A DNA stretch of 64,000 bases from Clostridia bacterium (GCA_017549105.1 JAFYVN010000012.1:84089-148088), one strand, 5' to 3'; shown: positions 1 through 10,651, counted from the first letter of the stretch. A program made the numbers and translations. Notes: generated by a model from the sequence alone, not told the origin.

Positions 1-3000
1 TGATAACTGGCACATGCGGAGAAAATCTTACCTGGTCGTTCGATGAATCAACCGGTGAACTCGTCATCAGTGGTGAGGGAGCAATGGGTGATTATGCAAC
101 GCCAGGGAGAGAATACGCTTCAATAATTAATACTGTTTATATAGATGATGGCGTAACAAGCATATGTGAATGGGCGTTCTCTGGTTTCGATAGCCTCACA
201 AGCGTAAAAATCGGCAATAGCGTAACAAGCATAGGTTATTGGGCGTTCGCATATTGCCCCAGTCTCACAAGCGTTGCAATCGGTGACAGCGTAACAAGTA
301 TAGGGGATTTCGCATTCGAAGGTTGCACCAGCCTCTCAAGTATTACTGTTGGTTCAGCAAACACAGCATATTCAAACGATGAATACGGAGTTTTGTTGAA
401 TAAAGACAAAACAGAATTAATACAGTATCCTATAGGAAACACAAGAACAAGCTATGTGATCCCCGACAGCGTAACAATCATAGGCGATTATGCGTTCTCT
501 TATTGCGACATCCTCACAAGCGTAACAATCCCCGACAGCGTAATAAGCATAGGTGGTTTTGCGTTCGAATATTGCGAAAGCCTTACAAGCGTATCAATCG
601 GCAACGGCGTAACAAGCATAGGTGATCGTGCGTTCTATGATTGCGGCAGTCTTACAAGCGTATCAATCGGCAACAGCGTAACAAGTATAGGTGATTATGC
701 GTTCTATGATTGCGGCAGTCTTACAAGCGTATCAATCGGCAACAGCGTAACAAGCATAGGTGATTCTGCGTTCCGTGATTGCACCATCCTCACAAGCGTA
801 ACAATCCCCGACAGCGTAACAAGCATAGGTGATTATGCGTTCTGTGATTGTACAAGCCTCTCAAGCATAACAATCGGCAACGGCGCAACATACATAGGTG
901 ATTCTGCGTTCTGGAGATGCACCAGCCTTTCTGATGTTTACTATACCGGCACGGAAAAAGATTGGAACGCAATAACGATAGGTTTAAGTAACGATCTTCT
1001 TACCGATGCAACCATTCACTTTGAATCAACCGGTCCCGCACCCCTCAATGTCGTCACCCCCGAAGCAAATCTTGCTTCAAGCGGTGCAAATGAAGTGAAC
1101 GATTCGGATATTGTTACCGGTGAATATAAAAATATTACCTGGTCATTCGATAGAAATATGTACGAGCTTGTTATCAGCGGTGAAGGTGATATGCCTGATT
1201 TTGGTATGGGTTCTGCACCGTGGACTGATCATATCTGTGGCGGTGAAGGTATTTATTTGACGATTGAAAACGGAATAACATCCATAGGTGATTATGCTTT
1301 CTGTTACGGAATAGGTGTCACATATGTATCAATTCCTGAAAGCGTAACAAGTATCGGAAATAATCCGTTCTGTTATTGTGAAGGTATCAACTATATAATT
1401 GTAGATACCGATAACCCGTCATATTCGAGCGATAAAAACGGTGTGCTGTTCAATAAGGATAAAACCGAGTTGATTAAATACCCTGTAGACAACTCAGTTG
1501 TAAGTTATGAAATCCCAGGAACCGTGGAACATATAGGAGATTATGCATTCCAAACTGCTTTTGATCTTGAAGAGATTATAATTCCCGATAGTGTGAAAAG
1601 CATAGGTGATTATGCGTTCTCTTTGTCCGGTCTTACAAGTGTAACAATTCCGGACAGTGTAGAGAGTTTGGGAGCAGCTGCGTTTGAATCGTGTGGCAGT
1701 CTTACAAACGTTAAAATCGGTAATGGTTTAAAAAATATTGGTTACTCATTTGCTGATTGTGGAAATCTTATAAGCGTAACAATTGGCAACAGTGTAGAAA
1801 CCATAGATGATATGGCGTTCTATGTTTGCTCGAGTCTTACAAGTATTACAATTCCTTTTGGCGTAACAAGCATAGGTGAGGAAGCTTTTTATGGTTGTTA
1901 TGCTCTTGGAGAAATATATTACGAAGGTTCCGAAGAAGAATGGAACGCAATATCAATAGGTGAATGTAATGATGCTTTGTCATATGCAACAATCCATTTC
2001 AACTGGAATCCTACTGGCATCATCAACCTTTCCAATGCATCGGTAAATCTCGAATTCACCGAAGCATACTATCTCGGTGAAGCGGTTATTCCCGCTGTAT
2101 ATCTTCAGTACGGTGACGAGCTTTTTGATGCAAAGAAAGAACTTTCGATTACTTATTCCGACAACAACAAGGTTGGTAAGGCAAAAGCAATCCTTGAAGG
2201 TCTCAACCGTTTCAGCGGTTCGGCAGAGCTTGAATTCACCATTTCTTATGAAGAAATTCCCGAGCAGATAGTCAACGTCACCGCCCTCGGCGAAATTGAA
2301 AAAATCCTGCTTTCATGGGGCATTTCAAGCGAAGTCGGCACACAGTCCTATAATGTATACCGCCGTAACGAAGGTTCGGATGAATATACCCTCATCACAA
2401 CCGTAAACGGCAGAGAAACCCTTTCATATACGGATACAGCTGTTGAGGAAGGAAAGACATACATTTATTATATTACAGGTGTCGGTACTTACGGTGCAGA
2501 AAGCCTTCCTTCGGCTGAGGTTTATGCAACCGTTCAGTCCGATAAGGAAATTCCGACTGTTTATAAACTCAAGCCTGCATCAGGTTCAGTTCTTTATGCT
2601 ACCCAGACCCTCAGTATCAGCGCAGAGGATAACATCGGCATTGCAAAGGCTGTCTACAGCTGGTCAGAGGATGAAGGCGCAACCTGGAATGTTATCGGTG
2701 AAGCAACAGGTGAAGGTTTTGCCTGCAAGTTCGATACAACCGTTGTCAAAGGTTCTTCTGTCTCTGTAAAGGTTGTTGTTTACGATACCGTAGGCAATGC
2801 GAGCGAAGATGTTGTAAATACTTATAAGATTGATAACGTCGGTCCCGAAAAGGTTACGGGTCTTTCTGCAATCGTGCAGTCGTCAATCATCACTCTTTCG
2901 TGGAATAATGTTGCGGATGCCGATGCAAAGTATTTCATTCTTCAGCAGAAGACAGACGGTGTCTGGATTACCGTTCAGACAAATCTTATAACAAGAGGTG

Positions 3001-6000
3001 CAAATGTCGAAAATCTTCAGGCAGAAACAGACTATACCTTCCGTGTTGCCTGCGTTGACGTCAGAGGAAATGTTGGTCAGTATTCGGATGAATACACCGT
3101 CAGAACCGCTGTTGACACAATGATTCCCGCAATCACAGGTCAGTCTCCGAGTCCTGCAAGATACAGCAGCGCATTTACTTATACTGCAACTGCGCAGGAT
3201 GAATGCGGTATCGCGTCAATCAAGATTCAGTATTCATACGACGAAGAAAGCTGGACAGATATCGGTTCAAAAACATTCTCTGATGCCGAAAGAATTCAGA
3301 AGTATTCGCTTACAATCAATACCGATGAATATAAAGAAGGTTATCTTTATATCAGAGCAATCGCAACAGACATATCGGGTAACGAAAGCGTTTCGGATAG
3401 CACGGCACCTTACAGAGGTTACTATATCGACAGAACGGCACCTGATGCGCCGACGGGCCTCAAGGCAATCAGTCAGGACGGATATATCAGCCTCGAATGG
3501 ACTGTCGGTACGGAAAACGACCTCGGTGGTTATGCTGTTTACCGTGCAACAGAGGAAAACGGCGAATACAAAGTGATATCGTCAAATCTGGCTACCTATA
3601 ATTATCACGACCAGACTGTTGAAAGAGGCAAGGAATACTATTACAAAATAAGAGTATCGGATACCTGCGGTAATATGAGCGGATATTCCGAGATTGTCAG
3701 CGCAAAAATGCTTGACGATACAATCAAACCTGTTGTAAGAGGTATCGGTTCAACTTATAACAATTCTCTCAGCAAGAGCTATAATTATTTCAATGTTGCC
3801 GCAAGCGACAACAATATGCTTTCATATATGGTTGTTGAATATTGCACAACCAAGAACATGACCTATGCCGAAGCTGCAAGAGCTGAAAGTATTGCGGATT
3901 CTTATAAGAACTTAAGCGTTAAGATTCCCATGGACGGTCTTGAAAGCGGAGATAAGGTTTATGTAAGAGCATATGCGGTTGACGTTATGGGTCTTAAGTC
4001 GGATTATGTCAATGCACAGTATACTGTTGATCTTACCGCACCTTCGGCAACCGATTTCAAGGCAACTATTGTGAATAATAAGGTAACTCTTACATGGAAT
4101 GACTGCCGAGAAGCAGACCTTGCGGGATTCAAGGTTTATTATTCCGCAAACGGTAAGGATTACACAAGTGCAGGCGCAAGAGGTGTAAATGGCGAAGGAA
4201 TATACACTCTTACACATTATATTACTTCACAGCAGAGTGGAACATACTATTATAAGCTTGTTTCTCTTGATAAACTTCAGAATGCTTCGGAGCTTATCAC
4301 ATCTGTTGAATATACTTATATCGAATCTCCCGGTGTAATCGTAAATGAAGCTCCCGTTGCATCGTTTATTTGCAAATCATTTATGATTCTCAATGTTGAG
4401 GATGAATTTGATGCATCTGCATCAACCGATGACAGCCAGATTACGGAATATATATGGGATTTTGGCGACGGAACATCTTCAACCGAAATCAGACCCGTTA
4501 AGAAGTACACATCAGTCGGTACATATGAAGTAACTCTTACCGTAAAGGATGCCGAAGGTCTTCAGCATTCGGTAACACAGACAGTTGAGGTCAAAGAGCG
4601 TGAAAAGCTCGGCACTCTCAAAGTCAGAGTTGTTGATGAAAACGGCAGTCCTGTTCCCTATGCCCCTGTCTATTTTGACCTTGGAAGCAATAATAATAAA
4701 AAGGTTGCTGCTGATTCATCCGGCGTAGCAATAATGCTTCTTCCCGACGGTACGCATACGGTAGGCGCATATAAAGACCACTATCTTCCCGCTAAGAAGG
4801 AAATCGTCGTTCTTGCAAACGCAACAAGAACCATTACTCTTACAATTGTCAAGGGCGATATCATCACGGGTGAGTTTGAAATTACAAGAATGACCTTTGA
4901 TGAAATTATTGCGGCGGGTATCGATCCGTATGCACCCGATAACAGACAGGTCTATTCCGCAACGGCAAGATTTATTTATTCGGGAAGCGCAATTTCGCTT
5001 GATTATTACCGTAACGGTGCAGGTGGAATTCTCGGATACTCTGTCAGGGATGAAGAAGAAAAAGAACGCAAAACATTCATAGTAGGCGGCGAGGAAAGAA
5101 AAGTTACAGACGTAGTTTGGCTGGGCGGCGACGGAAATAAAGATATCGTTGGAATTCTTGACGTTCCTGCACAGGCATCTTATCTTAAGGAATTCTTTGA
5201 TGTCAAGCTTCATATCATCAACAATGCAGCTTCGGATTTTGTTATTAAGGATAACGAAATAAAACTCAATGTTCCCGAGGGTATGACTCTTATGACTGGT
5301 CTTGACGGCGGATATCAGAATTCAGATACCGTTCATATTGACAGAATCAAAGGTCAGAATACCGTAACAATTTCTTGGTGCATCAGAGGTGACGTTGCAG
5401 GTGAATACAATCTCACTGCAGACTATACCGGTATTCTTGCTGAATTTGAAGAGCTTGTAACAACAACCTTCAAAACAGATGAACCCATCAAGGTTTACGG
5501 TCTTGAAGGCGTCAAGTTCAGAATTCTCGGTGCTGATGAAATCCATAACGATACCTTCTATTTCAACGTTGAACTTGAAAACGAAAGACCTGTTGATATT
5601 CTTCTGCCCGATATAAGTGTTATCAACAATAAGGTTACTAATGTTACAGACAGAGTGCTCGGTACGGATAATGCAGTTTTCGAATCAACCGCATATCTGC
5701 TGAATATCTACGTTCAGCTTGGTAACGGCAAGAAGCAGTATCTTCCGATTTCTTACAGCCGAACCGGAAATCTATCGGCAAATCTTGAGGTTCTCGCTCC
5801 GGGTCAGAAACTTGTTCACGAGTATGTTGCTTATAATGCAATTAATTATGACGGTATTGCCCATTTCAGGGATGCTGCGATAGTCGAGTTTGAAGGACTT
5901 TTAGAGAATATCGAAGTTGGCTCATTCCATAAAGAACGTTACAGCTTCATCGATTATTCTGAAAAGCTCGGAAACATTCTTTCGGGTGATGCTAAAGTCA

Positions 6001-9000
6001 GACATGCATTGAACTACATCAACAATGACGGTAACTATTATTATGTCGATGAAGCCAATACCGGTAAAGTAATGAAAATCCTCTATAATCTTGCTAATAC
6101 GGTTATCAATGCAGATCCTTCGGGATTTGAAGACGACGAGATGAAGGATAAGGCAAAGGATATTCTTCTTTCTGTGCTTACGGATGCTGATATTCTTGGA
6201 AAGATTGATGAGCTTACAGGTCAGAAATATTATTATGCGATTAATGAGTATCTCAGCGATGTAAAGGCTGCGCTTGAAGGAAAGCACGATCAAACTGAAA
6301 TTAACAAGGCTTTTGAGGAGCTCTTCGCAAAAGCTGATTGGCTGACCGAAAAATACGTTGTTGAAGGCTCAATAGAATTCTATGACAGTGTGACTTCGAT
6401 TATCGATAATCACCTGACCTCAGCTTCGCTCGAGGTTCTTCAGTTCACTCCTTATAAATATTTTGGTAAGAATGTGGACACCGCCATCGCATGGACTGAT
6501 ACCATTTTTGATGCGCTCACGGGAGTTCAGCAGGATGTTTATGTTCAGGGCGTGCTCAAATTTGAAAGTAACGTAGAGTACAGCAATTTTATTCTTGATG
6601 CTATTCTTCAAGCTTCAAAGTCTGCGAATTCCGACATTTCTTCTGCTATGGTAAGTTTGGTTAAGGACTTCAAAAAAGAGCTTAATCAATCAGTCAAGCA
6701 ATTCCAGAGCAAGGCTGCTGAAATTGTTCAGTATTCGGTAAAAGAGGTCACTTATCATCTTGTCGGAAAGGCTGTCAATGACTTTGTCACCAATTGTATC
6801 GGCTCGACTGTTATGTCAGTTGTTAAGGTTGTCTTCAACTTTGCAATGTGGGCGCTCGGCATTGATGACTATATGAAGCAGAAGGCGGTGCTTTCAGCAT
6901 ATGACCAGATAGGTGATGCGTTCCTTAGTGGCTTTATGAACGGTAGCTCTGTCACAAATTCTGTAAAGGATTTCTATTATCTTACTCTTCTCAGAGCAGG
7001 ATGCGAAACAAGACTCGGTGGTGAAGCTACATATAAACAGTTTATTATTGATTATATTGGCGGAACAAATCTTGATGAAATTGAAGAAGCTGAAGCTCTT
7101 GATGCTATCAATGATGTTAAAAACACTTCGTATAGTTCTATCGATTCATGGTACGACGTTGTTCAGTACAATATCGTAAGTTCGCGTGATACACTCTTCA
7201 ATATCGAATTCACCGAAACCAACATTCCTTCCGCACCTTCCGTAACTCTTGATTACGCTAACTGTCAGACCGTTCAGTCATTCGCTGAAGAATATGAGTA
7301 CTGCTTCGGTGACGGTGTATGGAGAAAATGTAACGGCAAACCCATCGGATTTGAACTTAAGACTGTTCCTCAGACTCTCAGAGTGCGTGTTGCGGCAAGC
7401 AGCACAAATCTTGCCGGTGAAATCACAACCGTGAGAATCTATGCTCAGAAGGAACTCAGCAAACTTATCACAGTAAAATATGACGATGGAAAGTATATTT
7501 TCAGCAATCTTACTTCTCAGCGTTCATATGAAATGGTACTTCTGAATTCATCGCTTTCAACTCCCGATTGGAGCAGGAGAGTCTTTGTTAACGACAGCAA
7601 AGCGACCGGTGCTGAAAGTGATTATATCGCAATCAGAAGCCGTCTGAATTCCAACCTGCTTGAAACAAATTCTCTTCCCCTTGTGCTCAAGGTTCAGAAG
7701 AAGCAGGTCCTTGATCTTACAATCAAAGGTGACGGTACTGTTGAACAGAGCAATACTTCCGGTGAATACTTTGTGGGCGATACCGTTGACCTTATTGCAA
7801 CTCCGCACGAAGGCTGTGAGTTCCTCGGCTGGTATGTTGACGGTGAACTTGTAAGCAAGGATGTTCACTATATCCTTGAATATTACGATGGCGTCAAAGT
7901 GAAAGCAGAGTTCACAGGTGTAACCGTCAAGAGCATTGAAATCGAAACAATGCCTTCAAAGCTTGTTTATACTGTAGGTGAAAAGCTTTCAACCGAAGGT
8001 ATGACCCTCAGGGTCAGATACAGTGACCTTTCAACCAGGATTATCAGCAGCGGCTTTGTTTGCTCCGAATCTGTTTTTGCTAAGGATGGAGAAACAACCG
8101 TAACCGTTGCCTATGGCGGAGAAACTACTCAGTTTACCGTAAATGTATATAAGGAATATTATACCCTTACATTTGTTGTTGAAGGTGTAACAACCGTATA
8201 TGAATTGAAGTTCGGCGAAACAATTGATTTTGATATCAATGTCGACAGAGTCGGATACAATTTCATCGGATGGACTCCCGAAGTTCCCGCAACAATGCCC
8301 GCACAGGATCTTATGCTTACAGCAACATATGAACCCGAAGTCTATGAGGTTGTTTTTGATGCAAACGGCGGTGTGTTTGCCGACGGCACAACCTATATGA
8401 ATGTTTCTGTTGATTATGATACGGTGATTGCTGCTCCGACGGCACCCGAAAAACAGGGTTATCTGTTTGCAGGTTGGCTGTATAACGGAGAAAACCTCGG
8501 AGAAAATCTCGGAACGATGAATTCTGTTGAAGATATGGTGTTCACTGCTGAGTGGATTGCTTCAACAGATACCGTTTATACTGTTGAAACATATGTTATG
8601 GACACAACCGGTGAATATGTTCTTTCAACGCAGATTATGAGCGGAACAACCGGAGAAACCGTAACCGTGGAACCCGTTATTGATGAAGGTTTTGAACTTA
8701 ACAGAGAAAAGAGTAGTCTCAGCGGTGTGATTTCGGGCGACAATTCACTTGTTCTGAGCGTTTATATCGACAGACTGATGTTTACTCTGACTGTTGATGA
8801 CGGAACGGAAACGGTTTCAGAAACCTATTATTACGGAGCTATGATTGCTCCTGTTGAAACACCGTCAAAGACCGGTTATACCTTTGTGGGTTGGGATAAT
8901 GAAATTCCCGCAACAATGCCCGCAATGGATTTGACGGTAACGGCAATGTTTGATGTGAACAGCTATAATGCTGTATTTATGAACGGAAGCGAAACGTTTG

Positions 9001-10547
9001 CAACGATATCTGTCAGGTACAGTGAAAAGATTGTTGCGCCCGAAACCGTTCCCGAAAAAGAAGGATTCAACTTTGTCGGCTGGTCGCTTGACAGCGTGAT
9101 AATCCTTGCAGACCTCGGCACAATGGACGAAACCGGCAAGACCTTCTATGCCGTATGGCAGGCGAATGAACCCGAGCATGTTCACATTCCTCAGACAATT
9201 ACTATTGATGCAACCTGTACCGTTAACGGTATAGAATACACAATCTGTATGGAATGCGGAGAAACAATCGGTGAATCAACAATTCTTCCCGCTCTCAACC
9301 ACAGTAAAACACAGACTGTAACAATCGATGCAACCTGTACTGTTGCGGGTATGAAATATGAAATCTGTGAGTTCTGCGGAGAAACAATCGGCGATGCCGT
9401 TGTTCTTCCCGCTCTCGGTCATACCGCAGGTGAATGGGAAACAACCAAGAATCCCACCTGCACCGAAAAGGGTGAACAGATCAAGAAATGTACTGTTTGC
9501 GGTGTAACCGTTGAAACCAAGGAACTTGAAGTTCTCGGTCATACTGCAGGCGAATGGGAAACAACCAAGAATCCCACCTGCACCGAAAAGGGCGAACAGA
9601 TCAAGAAATGTACTGTTTGCGGTGTGACTGTTGAAACCAAGGAACTTGAAGCTCTTGGTCATACACCCGCAAAAGAATGGACAGTCGTTCTTAAACCCAC
9701 AACCGAAAAAGAGGGTAAGAGGGTTATCAAGTGTACAGTATGTAAGGCTGTTCTTGAAGAAGATGTGATAACCAAGCTTGAGGTTGCTCATCACGATGAT
9801 ACGGATATTACAATCGAATATCAGCCTGACGACTACGAAGGTGAGGTTTCAATCAATGTTGAAGAAACATTTGACGGCGGAGCTTTCAACATCGTAAATA
9901 CTCAGACAGGTTCTGCAAAATCGCAGATTTTTGATATTACAATGACTGTTGACGGCAAAGAAACCCAGCCCGAAAGCAAGGTAACGATAAGAATTCCTCT
10001 TCCCGAGGGATATGATCCCAACCGCTCGTTTGTATATCACGTTGATTCAAAGACCGGTAAGGTTGAAAAGATGAATTCGAGATACGAAAACGGCTATCTT
10101 GTGTTTGAAACAGATCACTTCAGTTACTACGCTGTTGTTGATGAAAGCAAGGTGGGTGCGGAGGTTACTGCAACCGTTACAATTGCTCAGCCTTCAATAA
10201 CCACCGTTAAATACGGAGATACTCTTATTCTTCACGCTGAAATCAAGGGAGATATTCCCGAAGGCGCAAAGCTTGAATGGAGCGTAGTCGGTGAAGGTAT
10301 GACGATCGAACCTTCGGCAGACGGAAAGACCTGTGCGGTAACTTCAACTTCCAAGGGTGAAGTTACGGTGACAGTAAAGGTTGTTGACAAAAACGGCAAT
10401 GCTGTTGTCAATTCCGAAGGAACCGAAATCGGTGCACAGCAGAAGCTGACATCGAAGGCAGGATTCTTCCAGAAACTTATTTCGTTCTTCAAGAATCTTT
10501 TCGGAATGAACAGAATTATTGCGCAGATTTTTAAACCCGCATTCTAA
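1..10547 (+). CDS. Giant secreted BspA-type multidomain surface protein (5' partial)
   Basis: The frame is open from base 3 to the stop at 10545-10547 (about 3514 codons), so the gene starts outside the window. The ATG at 84 is not the start: the upstream in-frame residues match a motif just after the signal peptide of the 35.3 kb paralogue. Domains in order by nucleotide: BspA-type LRR_5 repeats (about 110-1020 and 1250-2000), fibronectin III-like domains (2250-2540, 2840-3110, 3440-3710, 4040-4320) with Ig-like spacers, a PKD domain with WDFGDG (4345-4590), a carboxypeptidase-regulatory-like domain (4610-4850), a region of unknown type, a long helical region (5900-7190), a divergent InlB-type repeat (7710-7915), a Big_3-like domain (7930-8150), Listeria-Bacteroides repeats (8160-9160), CxxC repeats (9170-9780), and a C-terminal Ig-like domain with an aromatic tail. 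Probably an extracellular adhesin or matrix protein; the ligand is unknown. Confidence 0.9.
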   Translation, partial: ITGTCGENLTWSFDESTGELVISGEGAMGDYATPGREYASIINTVYIDDGVTSICEWAFSGFDSLTSVKIGNSVTSIGYWAFAYCPSLTSVAIGDSVTSIGDFAFEGCTSLSSITVGSANTAYSNDEYGVLLNKDKTELIQYPIGNTRTSYVIPDSVTIIGDYAFSYCDILTSVTIPDSVISIGGFAFEYCESLTSVSIGNGVTSIGDRAFYDCGSLTSVSIGNSVTSIGDYAFYDCGSLTSVSIGNSVTSIGDSAFRDCTILTSVTIPDSVTSIGDYAFCDCTSLSSITIGNGATYIGDSAFWRCTSLSDVYYTGTEKDWNAITIGLSNDLLTDATIHFESTGPAPLNVVTPEANLASSGANEVNDSDIVTGEYKNITWSFDRNMYELVISGEGDMPDFGMGSAPWTDHICGGEGIYLTIENGITSIGDYAFCYGIGVTYVSIPESVTSIGNNPFCYCEGINYIIVDTDNPSYSSDKNGVLFNKDKTELIKYPVDNSVVSYEIPGTVEHIGDYAFQTAFDLEEIIIPDSVKSIGDYAFSLSGLTSVTIPDSVESLGAAAFESCGSLTNVKIGNGLKNIGYSFADCGNLISVTIGNSVETIDDMAFYVCSSLTSITIPFGVTSIGEEAFYGCYALGEIYYEGSEEEWNAISIGECNDALSYATIHFNWNPTGIINLSNASVNLEFTEAYYLGEAVIPAVYLQYGDELFDAKKELSITYSDNNKVGKAKAILEGLNRFSGSAELEFTISYEEIPEQIVNVTALGEIEKILLSWGISSEVGTQSYNVYRRNEGSDEYTLITTVNGRETLSYTDTAVEEGKTYIYYITGVGTYGAESLPSAEVYATVQSDKEIPTVYKLKPASGSVLYATQTLSISAEDNIGIAKAVYSWSEDEGATWNVIGEATGEGFACKFDTTVVKGSSVSVKVVVYDTVGNASEDVVNTYKIDNVGPEKVTGLSAIVQSSIITLSWNNVADADAKYFILQQKTDGVWITVQTNLITRGANVENLQAETDYTFRVACVDVRGNVGQYSDEYTVRTAVDTMIPAITGQSPSPARYSSAFTYTATAQDECGIASIKIQYSYDEESWTDIGSKTFSDAERIQKYSLTINTDEYKEGYLYIRAIATDISGNESVSDSTAPYRGYYIDRTAPDAPTGLKAISQDGYISLEWTVGTENDLGGYAVYRATEENGEYKVISSNLATYNYHDQTVERGKEYYYKIRVSDTCGNMSGYSEIVSAKMLDDTIKPVVRGIGSTYNNSLSKSYNYFNVAASDNNMLSYMVVEYCTTKNMTYAEAARAESIADSYKNLSVKIPMDGLESGDKVYVRAYAVDVMGLKSDYVNAQYTVDLTAPSATDFKATIVNNKVTLTWNDCREADLAGFKVYYSANGKDYTSAGARGVNGEGIYTLTHYITSQQSGTYYYKLVSLDKLQNASELITSVEYTYIESPGVIVNEAPVASFICKSFMILNVEDEFDASASTDDSQITEYIWDFGDGTSSTEIRPVKKYTSVGTYEVTLTVKDAEGLQHSVTQTVEVKEREKLGTLKVRVVDENGSPVPYAPVYFDLGSNNNKKVAADSSGVAIMLLPDGTHTVGAYKDHYLPAKKEIVVLANATRTITLTIVKGDIITGEFEITRMTFDEIIAAGIDPYAPDNRQVYSATARFIYSGSAISLDYYRNGAGGILGYSVRDEEEKERKTFIVGGEERKVTDVVWLGGDGNKDIVGILDVPAQASYLKEFFDVKLHIINNAASDFVIKDNEIKLNVPEGMTLMTGLDGGYQNSDTVHIDRIKGQNTVTISWCIRGDVAGEYNLTADYTGILAEFEELVTTTFKTDEPIKVYGLEGVKFRILGADEIHNDTFYFNVELENERPVDILLPDISVINNKVTNVTDRVLGTDNAVFESTAYLLNIYVQLGNGKKQYLPISYSRTGNLSANLEVLAPGQKLVHEYVAYNAINYDGIAHFRDAAIVEFEGLLENIEVGSFHKERYSFIDYSEKLGNILSGDAKVRHALNYINNDGNYYYVDEANTGKVMKILYNLANTVINADPSGFEDDEMKDKAKDILLSVLTDADILGKIDELTGQKYYYAINEYLSDVKAALEGKHDQTEINKAFEELFAKADWLTEKYVVEGSIEFYDSVTSIIDNHLTSASLEVLQFTPYKYFGKNVDTAIAWTDTIFDALTGVQQDVYVQGVLKFESNVEYSNFILDAILQASKSANSDISSAMVSLVKDFKKELNQSVKQFQSKAAEIVQYSVKEVTYHLVGKAVNDFVTNCIGSTVMSVVKVVFNFAMWALGIDDYMKQKAVLSAYDQIGDAFLSGFMNGSSVTNSVKDFYYLTLLRAGCETRLGGEATYKQFIIDYIGGTNLDEIEEAEALDAINDVKNTSYSSIDSWYDVVQYNIVSSRDTLFNIEFTETNIPSAPSVTLDYANCQTVQSFAEEYEYCFGDGVWRKCNGKPIGFELKTVPQTLRVRVAASSTNLAGEITTVRIYAQKELSKLITVKYDDGKYIFSNLTSQRSYEMVLLNSSLSTPDWSRRVFVNDSKATGAESDYIAIRSRLNSNLLETNSLPLVLKVQKKQVLDLTIKGDGTVEQSNTSGEYFVGDTVDLIATPHEGCEFLGWYVDGELVSKDVHYILEYYDGVKVKAEFTGVTVKSIEIETMPSKLVYTVGEKLSTEGMTLRVRYSDLSTRIISSGFVCSESVFAKDGETTVTVAYGGETTQFTVNVYKEYYTLTFVVEGVTTVYELKFGETIDFDINVDRVGYNFIGWTPEVPATMPAQDLMLTATYEPEVYEVVFDANGGVFADGTTYMNVSVDYDTVIAAPTAPEKQGYLFAGWLYNGENLGENLGTMNSVEDMVFTAEWIASTDTVYTVETYVMDTTGEYVLSTQIMSGTTGETVTVEPVIDEGFELNREKSSLSGVISGDNSLVLSVYIDRLMFTLTVDDGTETVSETYYYGAMIAPVETPSKTGYTFVGWDNEIPATMPAMDLTVTAMFDVNSYNAVFMNGSETFATISVRYSEKIVAPETVPEKEGFNFVGWSLDSVIILADLGTMDETGKTFYAVWQANEPEHVHIPQTITIDATCTVNGIEYTICMECGETIGESTILPALNHSKTQTVTIDATCTVAGMKYEICEFCGETIGDAVVLPALGHTAGEWETTKNPTCTEKGEQIKKCTVCGVTVETKELEVLGHTAGEWETTKNPTCTEKGEQIKKCTVCGVTVETKELEALGHTPAKEWTVVLKPTTEKEGKRVIKCTVCKAVLEEDVITKLEVAHHDDTDITIEYQPDDYEGEVSINVEETFDGGAFNIVNTQTGSAKSQIFDITMTVDGKETQPESKVTIRIPLPEGYDPNRSFVYHVDSKTGKVEKMNSRYENGYLVFETDHFSYYAVVDESKVGAEVTATVTIAQPSITTVKYGDTLILHAEIKGDIPEGAKLEWSVVGEGMTIEPSADGKTCAVTSTSKGEVTVTVKVVDKNGNAVVNSEGTEIGAQQKLTSKAGFFQKLISFFKNLFGMNRIIAQIFKPAF
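594..780 (+). repeat. Near-identical 69-bp leucine-rich-repeat units
   Basis: Within the giant surface gene, 69-bp units coding for 23-residue BspA-type repeats (core VTSIGDYAF) follow one another. The units ending near 720 and 790 are almost identical in DNA as well as protein, which suggests recent tandem duplication. Confidence 0.85.
9415..9660 (+). repeat. Two tandem 120-bp units coding CxxC repeats
   Basis: Two nearly identical 120-bp units code for a 40-residue repeat with the motifs GHTAGEWE, NPTCTEKGE and CTVCG. More diverged copies lie just before and after. Each unit has one isolated Cys and one CxxC pair, so the domain could bind metal or form disulfides. Confidence 0.85.
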
Positions 10548-10548
10548 A

Positions 10549-10589
10549 AATATACCCGGGACCGTTTTCAGTCTCGGGTATATTCTTTT
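10549..10589 (+). terminator. Rho-independent terminator of the giant surface gene
   Basis: An arm TATACCCGGGAC pairs with GTCTCGGGTATA across a short loop, and a T-rich stretch follows. It lies directly after the stop codon. Confidence 0.85.
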
Positions 10590-10598
10590 ATGAAGCTC

Positions 10599-10627
10599 TT
10601 GAATATGATATGGTTTTACTGTATAAT
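10599..10627 (+). promoter_or_regulatory. Sigma-A-type promoter for the GDPD-epimerase-kinase operon
   Basis: TTGAAT and TATAAT are separated by exactly 17 bp, 25 bp upstream of the start codon of the phosphodiesterase gene. Confidence 0.7.
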
Positions 10628-10651
10628 AAGTAAAAATAAGGAGTGATAAAA

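Noticed and set aside
594-900. CRISPR- or satellite-like repeats near the left edge
   Set aside because: They are 69-bp coding repeats of BspA-type leucine-rich units.
4716-5213. 165-codon minus-strand ORF inside the giant surface gene
   Set aside because: Antisense shadow, Cys- and Asn-rich, without start signals.
9276-9794. 172-codon minus-strand ORF with Cys/Phe repeats
   Set aside because: It is the antisense of the CxxC repeats in the giant surface gene.
84-10547. ATG at 84 as start of the giant surface protein
   Set aside because: The frame is open to base 3, upstream residues are clearly domain sequence, and no ribosome site or signal peptide occurs at 84.
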